From Myxococcota bacterium (GTDB lineage: Bacteria > Myxococcota_A > UBA796): a stretch of DNA of 49,041 bases. Each line of letters opens with the position of its first letter. Within the stretch, counting starts at the first letter, position 1. The notes under the pieces are model-generated. The model was not told the origin of the DNA, searched no databases, and saw only the letters and a program-made list of their open reading frames with translations. This document shows, piece by piece, positions 18,017 through 27,706 of the stretch. The position numbers and the translations under genes were made by a program. The stretch spans positions 1 to 49,041 of the forward strand of contig JAQXDW010000017.1 of the NCBI GenBank assembly GCA_029251165.1, read 5' to 3'.

Positions 18017-19767
18017 GTGAAGAGCGCTCTGACTGGCGGCTGCTCGCTCGCCTCTGGCCCTACATCAAGCCCGACCTCTGGGCATTCGGCATCGCCCTGG
18101 TGGTCACGCCGCTGGTCGCACTCGCCAGCCTCGCCCAGCCCTGGCTGCTCAAGCGTGCGATCGACGAGCACATCGTGCCGGAGGTCCTCGACGGGCTCTC
18201 GGACATCGCCTGGCTCTACCTCGGCGCCGTCATCGCAGCGTACTTCCTCCGGGCGCTGTACTCCCTGGCGCTGTCCTGGGGGGGCGCGCGGACCCTGGTT
18301 CGGCTGCGGGGCTCTCTCTACAGCGATCTGCTCGGACGGCCTCAGTCTTTCTTCGATCACCGCCCAGCTGGGATGCTGCTCACCCGCCTCACCAGCGACA
18401 TCGACTCCCTCGGCGAGGCGCTGTCTGCGGGGTCGGTCACGATCGTGCTCGACCTGCTCACCATCGGCGGCATCCTCGCTGCGATGTTCTGGCTCGACGC
18501 CGATCTGACTGCCGCGATGCTGGTGCTCTCACCGCTCCTGTTTGTGCTGCTGGAGATGCTCCGCCGCAAGCTGAAGGTGCTGTTTCTGGAGATCCGCGTC
18601 GCCATCGCAGCGGTCAATGCGTTCCTCGCCGAGCGCATCGACGGGGTGCAGATCATCCAGCTGTACTCTGACGAGGAGCGGACCCTGAAGCGGTTCGATG
18701 TCCTCAACAGCCGGTTCCGCGATGCCTGCTCGACCTCGAACATCTACGACGCCTTCATGTATGCCCTTGTTGACGGCATCGGAAGTGTGTTCATTGCGGT
18801 GATGCTGTGGTTCGGCGCTGGCGCCGTGGGCCTGTCGATCGGACCCACGGAGGCCGTCTCGGCGGGCCTCTTGATGGCGTTCATCGACTACCTCGGTCGA
18901 CTGTTTGCCCCGCTGAGAGAGCTGTCGGGCAAGATCGCAGTCATCCAGCGCGCCGTGGCGGCCCTCACCAAGATCTTTGGCTTGCTCGACGATGCCGAGG
19001 TGGCGATCTCCGGTGAGAAGCCCGTCGGCAGGATCGCCGGTCAGCTCTCCATCCAAGACCTGCGCTTTCGCTACCGGGAGGATGTGCCGGAGGTCCTCAA
19101 GGGCCTCAGCTTAGAGGTCGCCCCCGGAGAGGTGATTGCGGTTGTCGGTGCTTCTGGGAGCGGAAAGACCACCCTGACCCGACTGCTCGACAAGTCCTAT
19201 GAGGGCTACGAGGGATCCATCAAGCTTGACGGCATCGAGCTGTCAGAGCTCGACCCCCACCAGCTGCGTCGGCAGGTCGCTGCCGTCCGTCAGGACATCC
19301 AGATCTTCTCCGACACCCTCCAGTTCAACGTGGATCTCGACAACCCCGACATCGACCAGGCCCGTCGAGAGGACGCCAGCGCGCTGGTCCATGCTGATGC
19401 TTTCGTGAAGCGCCTGGGCTGGGAGCATCTGCTCCGAGAGCGCGGGGCAGACCTGAGCGTAGGAGAGGGGCAACTGCTGACCTTCTCGCGAACCATGGCG
19501 CACGACCCGGCCTTGATCATCCTCGACGAGGCCACTGCCTCGGTCGACTCGATCACCGAGTCCCTCATCCAGGATGCCATCGCCCGAATCCTGTCCGCGA
19601 AGACCGTCATCGTCATCGCCCACCGCCTCTCGACGATTCAGCATGCCGACCGCATCGCGGTGATGTCCGGCGGTGAGATCGTCGAGCTGGGCAGCCACGC
19701 AGAGCTGATGGCGGAGGGAGGACAGTACGCCCACCTCGTTGAGTCTGGTCGTGAGGTCGTTGCCTAG
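18013..19767 (+). CDS. ABC exporter half, canonical Walker B (MdlB-like)
   Basis: Partner half-transporter of 584 residues: six membrane helices, then an ATP-binding domain with Walker A GASGSGKTT, Walker B LIILDEATASVD with the catalytic Glu, and switch His in IAHRLST. Its signature is LSVGE where LSGGQ is usual. Together with the upstream half this gives one working ATP site (Walker A/B from this protein, signature from the other) and one degenerate site, the expected design of a heterodimeric exporter. Four-nucleotide overlap with the first half. A lipoprotein pair follows after 45 bp and may or may not be in the same transcript. Confidence 0.93.
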   Translation: MSEERSDWRLLARLWPYIKPDLWAFGIALVVTPLVALASLAQPWLLKRAIDEHIVPEVLDGLSDIAWLYLGAVIAAYFLRALYSLALSWGGARTLVRLRGSLYSDLLGRPQSFFDHRPAGMLLTRLTSDIDSLGEALSAGSVTIVLDLLTIGGILAAMFWLDADLTAAMLVLSPLLFVLLEMLRRKLKVLFLEIRVAIAAVNAFLAERIDGVQIIQLYSDEERTLKRFDVLNSRFRDACSTSNIYDAFMYALVDGIGSVFIAVMLWFGAGAVGLSIGPTEAVSAGLLMAFIDYLGRLFAPLRELSGKIAVIQRAVAALTKIFGLLDDAEVAISGEKPVGRIAGQLSIQDLRFRYREDVPEVLKGLSLEVAPGEVIAVVGASGSGKTTLTRLLDKSYEGYEGSIKLDGIELSELDPHQLRRQVAAVRQDIQIFSDTLQFNVDLDNPDIDQARREDASALVHADAFVKRLGWEHLLRERGADLSVGEGQLLTFSRTMAHDPALIILDEATASVDSITESLIQDAIARILSAKTVIVIAHRLSTIQHADRIAVMSGGEIVELGSHAELMAEGGQYAHLVESGREVVA

Positions 19768-19812
19768 CACAGCAGCCCATCAGAGCGGCTATGCTCAGGG
19801 CCGGAGGCGCTG

Positions 19813-20448
19813 ATGATGCGCGTAATCTTGCTGGCAGTCCTGAGCGGCTGCTCAATCTTCAATGCTCCCCCGGACTCATACTCCGACACCGCTCAGCCCG
19901 GCGCAGAGACTGAGGGGCCAGACACAACCCCGTCTGACGGAGACTCTGTCGACACCATCGGGGGAGACGACACCAGCAGCGACGGCAATGCGCTCGACTG
20001 CGAGCAGCCGGTTCCGCCGGTCCCTGCACCGGGAGAGTGCGTCAAGCAGCAGATCTCCTGCGGTGAGCGCCTCATCGACACCACAGAGGCCGGCACCAGG
20101 GTCATGACCGACGAGGAGTATGCCTCCTGGTACTGCTACGTCTTCCCAGAGGGCGACTACTCTGGCTCCGAGCGCATCTACCACTTCCGCCACCCCGGCA
20201 CCGGAACCGTCACCGTCGAGCTGGACTCGCCCTGCGCAGATCTCGACCTGTTCTCCTTCCAGTGGGAGTACTGGGTCACCGACCAGACCTGTCCCACCGA
20301 GAGCAACACCCTGAATTGTGATGTCGCCAAGGGCAGCGGCGGTGGGACGGTGAGCATCTTCGACAATTCAGTATCCAACTACCTCATTGTCGTCGACGGG
20401 CCGAAGCCTGTCAGCGACATCTTCGCGCTGAGCGTGACATGTCCCTGA
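19813..20448 (+). CDS. Lipoprotein, paralogue 1 of a tandem pair
   Basis: Lipoprotein with a twelve-residue signal MMRVILLAVLSGC, then a long Asp/Thr/Ser-rich linker (about residues 20-60) and a Cys-containing domain of about 140 residues. The domain has the pattern SGSERIYHFRHPGTGTV, DSPCADLDLF and ends in VTCP; the same pattern recurs in the next gene. It reads as a beta-sandwich similar to bacterial pre-peptidase-type domains, but this is a guess. GGAGG is 5 nt before the ATG. The 3' end overlaps the next gene by 10 nt. Confidence 0.85.
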   Translation: MMRVILLAVLSGCSIFNAPPDSYSDTAQPGAETEGPDTTPSDGDSVDTIGGDDTSSDGNALDCEQPVPPVPAPGECVKQQISCGERLIDTTEAGTRVMTDEEYASWYCYVFPEGDYSGSERIYHFRHPGTGTVTVELDSPCADLDLFSFQWEYWVTDQTCPTESNTLNCDVAKGSGGGTVSIFDNSVSNYLIVVDGPKPVSDIFALSVTCP

Positions 20449-20963
20449 TGCTGCTGGTGCTCACCGGCTGCGATGATGGCTCGTTCTCATTCGGCTCTGC
20501 AAACACCAGCAGCGAAGATGCCATCGAGGCCGAGGACTGTGAGGATGTCCTGCCTGAAGAGATCGTTGGCCCGGACTGCCTCAGCGGTGAGCTGCTGTGC
20601 GACGAGACGATCACCGCCACCACTGAGGGCGGGATGTCGATGCTCCAGGGCTCTGACTACCAGCCGTGGTACTGCATCCCCAGCAGCGACGACGACTGGA
20701 GCGGCAGCGAGCGAGTCTATGCGTTCACCCACCCGGGCACAGGGACGGTCACCTTCGACCTCGCCACCCCCTGTGGTGATCTCCAGCTGTTCGCGATGGC
20801 GTGGGCGGATGAGACGGTTTGTCCCTATACCGGTGTCTCGATCCTCGAGTGCGAGTCCGGCAGCAGCACCGTCGATGTCTGGAGCAACACCCAGACCCGC
20901 TACATTGTCGTCGTCGATGGAGACGAGGACCACCCGTTCTCTTTGAGTGCCTCGTGCCCGTAG
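20439..20963 (+). CDS. Lipoprotein, paralogue 2 of a tandem pair
   Basis: Shorter relative (174 residues) of the upstream lipoprotein: shared blocks are WYC, SGSERVYAFTHPGTGTV, ATPCGDLQLF and a final SASCP. The signal MSLMLLVLTGC is only ten residues before the lipid Cys. The ATG lies inside the end of the previous gene (10-nt overlap); a second ATG at 20448, in TGATG overlap with the stop, would make the signal shorter still. The pair looks like an old tandem duplication, since the protein match is clear but the linkers differ. The function is unknown; probably on the outer membrane or cell surface. Confidence 0.83.
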   Translation: MSLMLLVLTGCDDGSFSFGSANTSSEDAIEAEDCEDVLPEEIVGPDCLSGELLCDETITATTEGGMSMLQGSDYQPWYCIPSSDDDWSGSERVYAFTHPGTGTVTFDLATPCGDLQLFAMAWADETVCPYTGVSILECESGSSTVDVWSNTQTRYIVVVDGDEDHPFSLSASCP

Positions 20964-21385
20964 TCAGGCCCCTGACTCCGGAGGAAGAGGCCGAGCTGAC
21001 CGAGCGGTTTGCCGCTGCGCTGTCGCTGATCCCGGTTCAGGGGGAGGACGCCGACTTCCTGATTGCGGGCCTGAACATCGTGGTCGATGCCGTCCGGGCA
21101 GGGCGACCCGTGCCCCGCCCGAAGGATGAGCTCGCCACCGATCTCGGGGTGCTGTGGGGAGACGAGCTGTGCCGTGTGGCGGGCTGGTCGTGGGCCTACG
21201 TCACCCTGGAGTCCGGCGCGGAGGGGCCAGCGGTCACCTCGCCAGATCAGGCGCTGATGGTGATGCCGGTTCACTTCCTCCACCGCGCGTTCACCGACGA
21301 GAGCCGTCAGCCGCTCGGGCTGTTCAAGCAGCTCATCGCAGGAGACACGTCTGCCCCGCCGGGCGGGCTGCTGCTCTTAGGCTGA
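20954..21385 (+). CDS. Small cytoplasmic protein, DUF3806-like
   Basis: A 143-residue protein without signal or membrane segments. The middle (DLGVLWGDELCRVAGWSWAYVTLE) and the following PVHFLHRAF resemble the DUF3806 type of small domain; this is a visual match only. The GTG at 20954 overlaps the end of the lipoprotein gene by 10 nt, the same overlap length as in the gene pair before it, which supports this start. A longer open frame from 20819 adds Arg-rich sequence that is only a shadow of the lipoprotein gene. Its stop overlaps the uvrA stop region on the other strand by 9 bp. Confidence 0.7.
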   Translation: MPVVRPLTPEEEAELTERFAAALSLIPVQGEDADFLIAGLNIVVDAVRAGRPVPRPKDELATDLGVLWGDELCRVAGWSWAYVTLESGAEGPAVTSPDQALMVMPVHFLHRAFTDESRQPLGLFKQLIAGDTSAPPGGLLLLG

Positions 21386-24300
21386 GGCGGCACCTCGCAG
21401 GGCGCGCGCGGTCCAGCTGCCGGTCTTCTCTGCGCCGAGGATGAGCTGCTCTGGCGTTCCGGTTGCGATGACCTGTCCGCCCTCCGCACCTCCCTCGGGC
21501 CCCATGTCGATGATGTGGTCGGCGTTCTTGATGACGTCGAGGTGGTGCTCAATGACCACGACCATGTGCCCGGCATCCACCAGACGGTGCAGAACAACCA
21601 GCAGCTTCTCGACGTCTGAGAAGTGAAGTCCGGTGGTGGGCTCATCGAGCAGGAAGCAGGTCTCTGGGGCCCGCGCGCCGATGGACAGCTCGCTGGCGAG
21701 CTTGAGCCGCTGCGCTTCGCCGCCGGAGAGGGTTGTGGCGGGCTGGCCGAGCCGAAGGTAGCCGAGCCCCACGTCGCACATCGCGGTCAGCGTGCGGTTG
21801 ATCTTCTTCTGGTTGGTGAAGATCCCTCGGGCCTCTTCGGCGGTCATGTCGAGGACATCAGCAATGGAGACGCCCTTGTAGCGGATCTGCATCGTCTCGG
21901 CGTTGTAGCGCCGTCCGCCGCACAGCTCGCAGGGGATCCAGACATCGGACAGGAAGTGCATCTCGACGAGGACTGCACCCCGTCCCTCACAGTGCGAGCA
22001 GCGGCCCGCTGCGACATTGAAGGAGAATCGCCCCGGCTTGTACCCCCGGCGCCGGGCGAGCGGGACCTGGGAGAACAGGGTGCGCAGCGGGGTGAGCAGA
22101 CCGCAGTAGGTCAGCGGTGTGCTGCGCGGGGTTCGTCCGATCGGCTTCTGATCGATGACGACCAACTTTCGCGGTCGGTTTCCACGTCCCTTGATCCGCA
22201 GTGCCTTTCGGCCGCCCTTTGCGATGGCGGCCTCGAGCTGTGGTCGCAGGGAGTCCATGACCAGGGTGGACTTTCCGCTGCCAGAGACGCCCGTGACTGC
22301 GGTAAAGCAGCCGCGTGGAAACCGTGCGGTGGCTGACCGAAGGTTGTGGAGGGTGGAGGGCGTTGAGGTCATCCACCCCTGGGGCTTGCGGCGGGTGGTG
22401 GGCGTGGGGATGGTCGCGGCACCAGAGAGGTAGCGGCCGGTGAGGCTGTCGCCGAGCGCATCTGGTGCGCCCTGTGCGATGACCCGTCCGCCGTGCTCAC
22501 CGGCCCCAGGGCCCATGTCGATGATTCGATCTGCGCGCAGCATGACCTCGGGATCGTGCTCGACGACGACCAGGGTGTTGCCCAGCTCTCGGAGGCCCTC
22601 GAGGGTGTCCAGGAGGCGCGCGGTGTCGCGCTGGTGGAGGCCAGTGGTGGGCTCATCGAGCACGTAGATGGTGCCGGTGAGCCGAGAGCCGAGCTGTGTG
22701 GCGAGCCGAATGCGCTGAGACTCGCCGCCAGAGAGCGTTCCCGCAGATCGATCGAGGGTGAGGTACGCCAGCCCGACATCCTGGAGGAAGGTGAGCCGGG
22801 CGGTAAGCTCCTTGAGCGCCTGCTCCGCGATGGTGCTCTCCTCGTCCGTCAGAGACAAGCGGCTCCAGAACGAGAGCGCATCGGAGATGGTCAGGGCGCA
22901 GGCATCTGAGATGGAGAGGCCGGGGGGCGCTCCGGGGCGGTCGCCGATGCGAACGCTGAGCAGCGCGGGCTGGAGGCGATCGCCGTCGCAGGCCGGGCAG
23001 GTGGCGACATTGAGCAGCCAGGACGCTCGACCCTTCCAGCCCTCGATGATGCCGACGACCCCTGGCCAGATGCGGTCCTCCTCGATGACCGTGGTCGTGC
23101 TTCCCCACCGTCGCCGGTACCGAATGAAGAGCGGCTCCTTGAGTCCATGGAGCAGCGCCCGACGCAGCGGCCGGCTGTACGCTGTGGTCGGCATCTCTGG
23201 ATCGGCATCGAAGCGGGCAAACACCGCCTTGACCTGCGCGGCGATGCGCGGGCCACGCGACAGGGCTGCGGCCACGCGTCCGTCCATGGCCTTGAAGAAG
23301 CTGCCTGCTGGATCGGGAAACAGCAGCGCCGGATCGACGGTCTCTCGGCGGCCGAGTCCGCTGCAGTCGGGGCAGGCACCGAGGTGAGAGTTGAACGAGA
23401 AGTGTCGCGGAGTCAGCTCCTCTGGCAGCACCGGTCCGTGCTCGGGGCACTCTGGTGCGCGCGACAGCTTGATGATCTCGCCGCCGCGTCGGGGGATGAA
23501 CCGGGCGTGGTTGCGGCCGAAGGCGTAGGCCGTGGAGATGGACTCGGAGAGGCGGACGAGGCTGGAGCGAGCCGGGTTGATGCGGTCGATGACCAGGACG
23601 GGATCCGTGAGGGTCTCCGCCGGGTCGGTCAGCTCGACCTCCTTGCCCGCCACCAGCACCCGCGCGAAGCCCTCTCGGGTCAGCTCGCTGGCGAGGCGCT
23701 CTCCGGAGAGATCAGCGACAAGCCAGCCGGAGCCGCTGTGTGCTTTGAGAAAGCGGGCCGCTGCTGCGGGAGGACGCGCGGCGATGGGACGCGCGCAGTG
23801 GGGGCAGTGGGGGTGACCGATGCGGGCATACAGCAAGCGGTAGGTGTCGTAGATCTCGGTGACGGTGGCGACGGTGGAGCGCGGGTTGTGCCCGCCGTTG
23901 CGCTGGTCGATGGCGATGGCGGGAGCCAGGCCCTCGGCGGACTCGACCGGAGCCCGCTGGAGGCGTCCGAGGAACCGCCGGGCATACGTGGACAGGCTCT
24001 CGACGTACCGGCGCTGCCCCTCGGAGAAGAGGGTGTCGAAGGCCAGAGAGGTCTTGCCGCTGCCGGATGGTCCCGTGATCACGGTCATCGCACCCCGTGG
24101 GATGTCGACGTCGATGCCCTGGAGGTTGTGGGTGGAGACCCCGCGCAGCTGGATGTCGACCGGGCGCTTCTTGCGCCGACGTGTGGACAGCGGGAAGGCT
24201 GGCGCCGAGGTGCTGGGATCCGCACGCTCGGCAGCGAGGACCGCCGTCAGCATCCGGCCCGTCGGAGAGTCCTGGCTCGCGACATGCTCGGGGGTACCGG

Positions 24301-27043
24301 CGGCAACGATGAGTCCGCCGCCGACCCCGCCTTCTGGACCGAGATCGACGATGTGGTCGGCGCACTTGATGACGTCGGTGTTGTGCTCGATGATGACCAC
24401 GGTGTTGCCGGCCTCGACCAGCTTGTTCACCGCACCCAGCAGCCGCCGGACATCGGCCATGTGCAGGCCGGTGGTGGGCTCGTCGAGGATGTAGAGGGTC
24501 TGCCCGGTGGCTGGCCGGTGCAGCTCGCTGGCGAGCTTGATGCGCTGGGCCTCGCCGCCGGAGAGGGTGGTCGAGGGCTGACCCAGGGAGATGTAGGTCA
24601 GCCCGACGCTGGCGAGGGTCGAGAGGATGCGGTGGATCTTCTTGTGGTTGGAGAAGAACGCCGCGCCCTGCTCCACGGTCAGCTCCAGGATCTCGGAGAT
24701 GGTCTTGCCCTTGTAGCGAATCTCCAAGGTCTCTGGATCAAACCGCTTTCCACCGCAGCTCTCACAGGGAACCTGAACGTCCGCGAGGAACTGCATCTCG
24801 ATGATCCGCACGCCCGCACCGCTGCACTCCTCGCAGCGCCCGCCGCCGCGCTCGGGGTCGACATTGAACGAGAACCGGCTCTTGGTGTAGCCCCGACGAC
24901 GAGACTCCGGCGTGGCGGCAAACAGGGTGCGGATCGGCTCCCAGGCTTTGGTGTAGGTCACCGGGTTGGAGCGGGGAGTGCGGCCGATGGGAGACTGATC
25001 GATCTCGACGAGCTTGTCGAGAAGCGCGACGCCCTCCAGTGCATCGTGGGCACCAGGGCGGGCAGTGGCGCCGTTGAGCGCCATCGCCATGGCGCGGGCG
25101 AGGACCTGGGTGACGAGGGTAGACTTTCCGCTGCCGGAGACGCCTGTGACCACGGTCAGGACACCAAGCGGAAGGGTGAGATCGACGCCGCGGAGATTGT
25201 TCTCTCTTGCCCCGCGAACCACCAGAGACTTCCCGCTGCCCTCGCGGCGCACTGCGGGCATTGGGATGCGCTCTTCTCCACGGAGGTAGCGTGCGGTGAG
25301 GGCCTTGCTGCGCAGGAAGCGCCGGGGCGTTCCGGCGGCGGTGATGTAGCCACCCTCTCGGCCCGCGCCGGGGCCGACCTCGACGAGGTAGTCCGCTCGG
25401 GCCATCGTCGCGGTGTCGTGCTCGACAACCAGGACGGTGTTGCCCTTGTCCCGCAGCGCCTCGAGTGCATCCAGCAGCCGCGACTGATCTCGGCTGTGCA
25501 GACCGATGCTGGGCTCATCGAGCACATAGGTCACGCCCTGAAGCCCAGCGCCGACCTGTCCGGCGAGTCGGATGCGCTGAGACTCTCCACCGGACAGCGA
25601 GCGCGCGGTGCGGTTGAGGGAGAGGTAGGAGAGACCGACCTGGTTGAGGAAGGCCAGCCGCCCTCGGATCTCGCGGAGAATCGGCGCGCCGATCAGGGCC
25701 TCGCTCTTCGAGAGGTCGACACTGGCAAAGAAGGCATCGGCGTCGTCGATGTTCATCGCCGAGAGGGTGGCGATGTTCTGGCCGCGGAAGTCCACAGCGA
25801 GGGCGATCGGGTTGAGTCGCTTGCCAGCACAGCCGGGGCAGGAGACCCGCCGACGGTAGGCGGTGAGTCGCTTGAGGTGGGTGAAGTGCCAGACGTGCCG
25901 CACCGCGCCCATGAAGCCCTTCCAGGTGCGGGTGCTGACGGAGGTCCGTCCGCTCTCGCTCTGTCGCTTGACCGTGTACTTCACGTCCGCGCCCAGCAGC
26001 AGCGCACGCTGCTGGGTGTCGGTGAGGTCTCTCCACGGGGTGCGGAGCGAGATCTTCAGCTTCCGGCAGACGCTCTTGACCACGTCCCGGCTCAGCGAGG
26101 AGAACGGCACCCGCTCGGTCTCCTGGAGCAGGCGCAGGGCGAGGTGGGGTTTTGCGTCTGGATCGATGAGGAGATCGATGTCGAAGTCCTCCAGCCAGCC
26201 GATCCCTGAGCAGTCTGTGCACATGCCCTGTGGGGCGTTGAACGAGAACAGCCGCGGCTCCATCTCTGGGATCGAGACGCCGTGGGTCGGGCAGGCACGA
26301 CGAGAGGAGAAGGTGCGGTGGACACCATCGAGCAGCACGGTGACCACACCGTCCGACAGCGCCAGGGAGCGCTCGATGGCTTCGACGAGCCGAGGGCGAA
26401 CCTCTGGGCGCACGCTGATGCGATCGGTGACCAGCTCGATGGTGTGCTTTTCATACCGGGCAAGGGTGATGTCGTCTTCTAGGGAGCACATCTCGCCGTC
26501 GATGCGGGCGCGAAGGAAGCCGCTGGCCAGCGCCTCCGCCAGCTCCTTGCGGTACTCCCCCTTCCGATCAACGACCACCGGCGCCATCACGATCAGGCGC
26601 TTGCCGAGCGCGAGCCGGGTGAGGTGGTCGGCGATCTGGCCGGGTGCGAGAGACTGGATGGTCTCCAGGCAGATCGGACAGCGGGGGGTACCCAGGCGGG
26701 CGAGGAGCAGCCGGAGGTGGTCGAGGATCTCGGTGACCGTGCCGACCGTGGAGCGCGGGTTGCGGTTGACGGTCTTCTGATCGATGCAGAGGGTCGGGGA
26801 GAGCCCATCGACCCGCTCGACCTGGGGGCGGGTCATCTGACCCAGAAATTGCCGGGCGTAGGCAGACAGCGACTCCATGAACCGCCGCTGACCTTCCTGA
26901 TAGATGGTGTCGAACGCCAGGCTGCTCTTTCCGCTGCCGGACAGCCCGGTGATGACCACGAGCGAGTCTCGCGGGAGGTCTACGGAGACCCCCTTGAGGT
27001 TGTGCTCTCGCGCACCGATGACCTTGATCTGATCTGTTGCCAT
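21377..27043 (-). CDS. uvrA: Double-length UvrA (two UvrA units fused)
   Basis: Nucleotide excision repair damage sensor, here 1888 residues, twice the usual ~940. Unit 1 (about 1-945) and unit 2 (about 960-1888) each have both ATP sites: Walker [10 protein letters not shown] and GVSGSGKST, signatures [12 protein letters not shown] and [12 protein letters not shown], Walker [12 protein letters not shown] and [11 protein letters not shown] in unit 1; [29 protein letters not shown] and [11 protein letters not shown] in unit 2. The C-terminal zinc module is intact in both (CEECSG...CESCGG; CSHCEG...CELCGG), but the first zinc site is C-x2-H in each (CPTHG, CPEHG). A Lys/Arg-rich linker near 950-965 joins the units. 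The halves are clearly different in sequence, so this is not an assembly repeat. AAGG lies before the ATG and a LexA-like palindrome 61 bp upstream. Confidence 0.95.
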   Translation of the reverse strand: MATDQIKVIGAREHNLKGVSVDLPRDSLVVITGLSGSGKSSLAFDTIYQEGQRRFMESLSAYARQFLGQMTRPQVERVDGLSPTLCIDQKTVNRNPRSTVGTVTEILDHLRLLLARLGTPRCPICLETIQSLAPGQIADHLTRLALGKRLIVMAPVVVDRKGEYRKELAEALASGFLRARIDGEMCSLEDDITLARYEKHTIELVTDRISVRPEVRPRLVEAIERSLALSDGVVTVLLDGVHRTFSSRRACPTHGVSIPEMEPRLFSFNAPQGMCTDCSGIGWLEDFDIDLLIDPDAKPHLALRLLQETERVPFSSLSRDVVKSVCRKLKISLRTPWRDLTDTQQRALLLGADVKYTVKRQSESGRTSVSTRTWKGFMGAVRHVWHFTHLKRLTAYRRRVSCPGCAGKRLNPIALAVDFRGQNIATLSAMNIDDADAFFASVDLSKSEALIGAPILREIRGRLAFLNQVGLSYLSLNRTARSLSGGESQRIRLAGQVGAGLQGVTYVLDEPSIGLHSRDQSRLLDALEALRDKGNTVLVVEHDTATMARADYLVEVGPGAGREGGYITAAGTPRRFLRSKALTARYLRGEERIPMPAVRREGSGKSLVVRGARENNLRGVDLTLPLGVLTVVTGVSGSGKSTLVTQVLARAMAMALNGATARPGAHDALEGVALLDKLVEIDQSPIGRTPRSNPVTYTKAWEPIRTLFAATPESRRRGYTKSRFSFNVDPERGGGRCEECSGAGVRIIEMQFLADVQVPCESCGGKRFDPETLEIRYKGKTISEILELTVEQGAAFFSNHKKIHRILSTLASVGLTYISLGQPSTTLSGGEAQRIKLASELHRPATGQTLYILDEPTTGLHMADVRRLLGAVNKLVEAGNTVVIIEHNTDVIKCADHIVDLGPEGGVGGGLIVAAGTPEHVASQDSPTGRMLTAVLAAERADPSTSAPAFPLSTRRRKKRPVDIQLRGVSTHNLQGIDVDIPRGAMTVITGPSGSGKTSLAFDTLFSEGQRRYVESLSTYARRFLGRLQRAPVESAEGLAPAIAIDQRNGGHNPRSTVATVTEIYDTYRLLYARIGHPHCPHCARPIAARPPAAAARFLKAHSGSGWLVADLSGERLASELTREGFARVLVAGKEVELTDPAETLTDPVLVIDRINPARSSLVRLSESISTAYAFGRNHARFIPRRGGEIIKLSRAPECPEHGPVLPEELTPRHFSFNSHLGACPDCSGLGRRETVDPALLFPDPAGSFFKAMDGRVAAALSRGPRIAAQVKAVFARFDADPEMPTTAYSRPLRRALLHGLKEPLFIRYRRRWGSTTTVIEEDRIWPGVVGIIEGWKGRASWLLNVATCPACDGDRLQPALLSVRIGDRPGAPPGLSISDACALTISDALSFWSRLSLTDEESTIAEQALKELTARLTFLQDVGLAYLTLDRSAGTLSGGESQRIRLATQLGSRLTGTIYVLDEPTTGLHQRDTARLLDTLEGLRELGNTLVVVEHDPEVMLRADRIIDMGPGAGEHGGRVIAQGAPDALGDSLTGRYLSGAATIPTPTTRRKPQGWMTSTPSTLHNLRSATARFPRGCFTAVTGVSGSGKSTLVMDSLRPQLEAAIAKGGRKALRIKGRGNRPRKLVVIDQKPIGRTPRSTPLTYCGLLTPLRTLFSQVPLARRRGYKPGRFSFNVAAGRCSHCEGRGAVLVEMHFLSDVWIPCELCGGRRYNAETMQIRYKGVSIADVLDMTAEEARGIFTNQKKINRTLTAMCDVGLGYLRLGQPATTLSGGEAQRLKLASELSIGARAPETCFLLDEPTTGLHFSDVEKLLVVLHRLVDAGHMVVVIEHHLDVIKNADHIIDMGPEGGAEGGQVIATGTPEQLILGAEKTGSWTARALRGAASA

Positions 27044-27104
27044 GTCGCCTTGCTAACCGGCTGAAGCGGGGTGGGGATTCCCGATGCCAGCAGCCGGGTG
27101 ATTG

Positions 27105-27120
27105 CTGAACTGATGTTCAG
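27105..27120. promoter_or_regulatory. LexA-like (SOS) operator upstream of uvrA
   Basis: CTGAACTGATGTTCAG has perfect 6-bp arms and a 4-bp centre. GAAC-N4-GTTC is the Gram-positive LexA core, and the arms CTGAAC/GTTCAG match the outer parts of the Myxococcus LexA motif as I remember it (CTRHAMRYBYGTTCAGS), with mismatches in the central positions. Its place 61 bp before the uvrA start fits DNA-damage control of that gene. LexA itself is not in the window. Confidence 0.62.
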
Positions 27121-27549
27121 ATTGGACCGCCGCGTCTAAGGCGGCCTACCATGCCGCTTGGGTGGGTCCAGCGACCAGAGCATGAGACGGTGGTCGCCAC
27201 ACGAGCGGGGCGCTGTAGAGCCTCAGCGAGGGGACACGCGCCGGATCCAGCGCCTCCGGCAGGGTAAAGCCAGCGCCGCTGAGCGCGGTGCATCGGCAGC
27301 AGTCCGAGCGCTGGATGAGCGGCTTGTCATGACGAGTGGGAGAAGCAGGAGTCCGTCTTCGTCGGACCAGCCGGGCCACAGCAGCGACGCACCCGCAGCG
27401 TGACCCCAGCGGTCTCCGTCACCTGCTCGGCTCGACAGGGCGCCTGTAGGCGGCGACCGAGTGGCTGTGTGTAGACCTTCCTGGGCAGCCTGTGGCGCAC
27501 GTCGATGGGCCGAGGAGGCAGAGCGATGCACATCGTCGATGGACTGCTT

Positions 27550-27567
27550 TGTTCAGTTTAGAGAACA
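27550..27567. promoter_or_regulatory. Inverted repeat TGTTC-N8-GAACA, possible operator
   Basis: Five-base perfect arms separated by eight bases lie in the AT-richer part of the intergenic region, 139 bp before the phosphoesterase start. The form is that of a dimeric repressor site, but no regulator can be named. Confidence 0.3.
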
Positions 27568-27706
27568 GATTTGGTGCCGTAAATGCGCAACAACAGCCAC
27601 ACGACTTCTCCGCCCATCATGTTTCATTTCGGTGACGGTCCGTGGGGCTCGAAACGGGCAGCGTGTCTTTATTGTACGCTATGGTGAGCAACGATCAGGA
27701 GCGGCA

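Larger units (their letters stand above)
27044..27706. other. Long non-coding interval between uvrA and the phosphoesterase gene
   Basis: About 660 bp without a convincing gene. It holds a LexA-like palindrome (27105-27120), a small CCGCC/GGCGG hairpin (27127-27144), an 18-bp inverted repeat (27550-27567) and a more AT-rich stretch ahead of the phosphoesterase gene. Short open frames on both strands are Arg/Pro/Cys-rich and look like chance frames. The interval must contain two divergent promoters; I cannot name their -10 and -35 boxes with confidence. Confidence 0.6.

Noticed and set aside
23147..26209. 1020-codon open frame on the plus strand opposite uvrA
   Set aside because: It is the mirror of uvrA codons in GC-rich DNA; it has no ribosome site or recognisable motif, and the minus strand has clear UvrA motifs throughout.
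21377..27043. Double UvrA as an assembly duplication or fused pair from a sequencing error
   Set aside because: The two halves differ throughout at sequence level and the linker is in frame without a stop or start with ribosome site.
27461..27706. Longer N-terminus for the phosphoesterase
   Set aside because: The extra 82 codons are Cys/Arg-rich and unlike the family; a strong ribosome site precedes the TTG at 27707.
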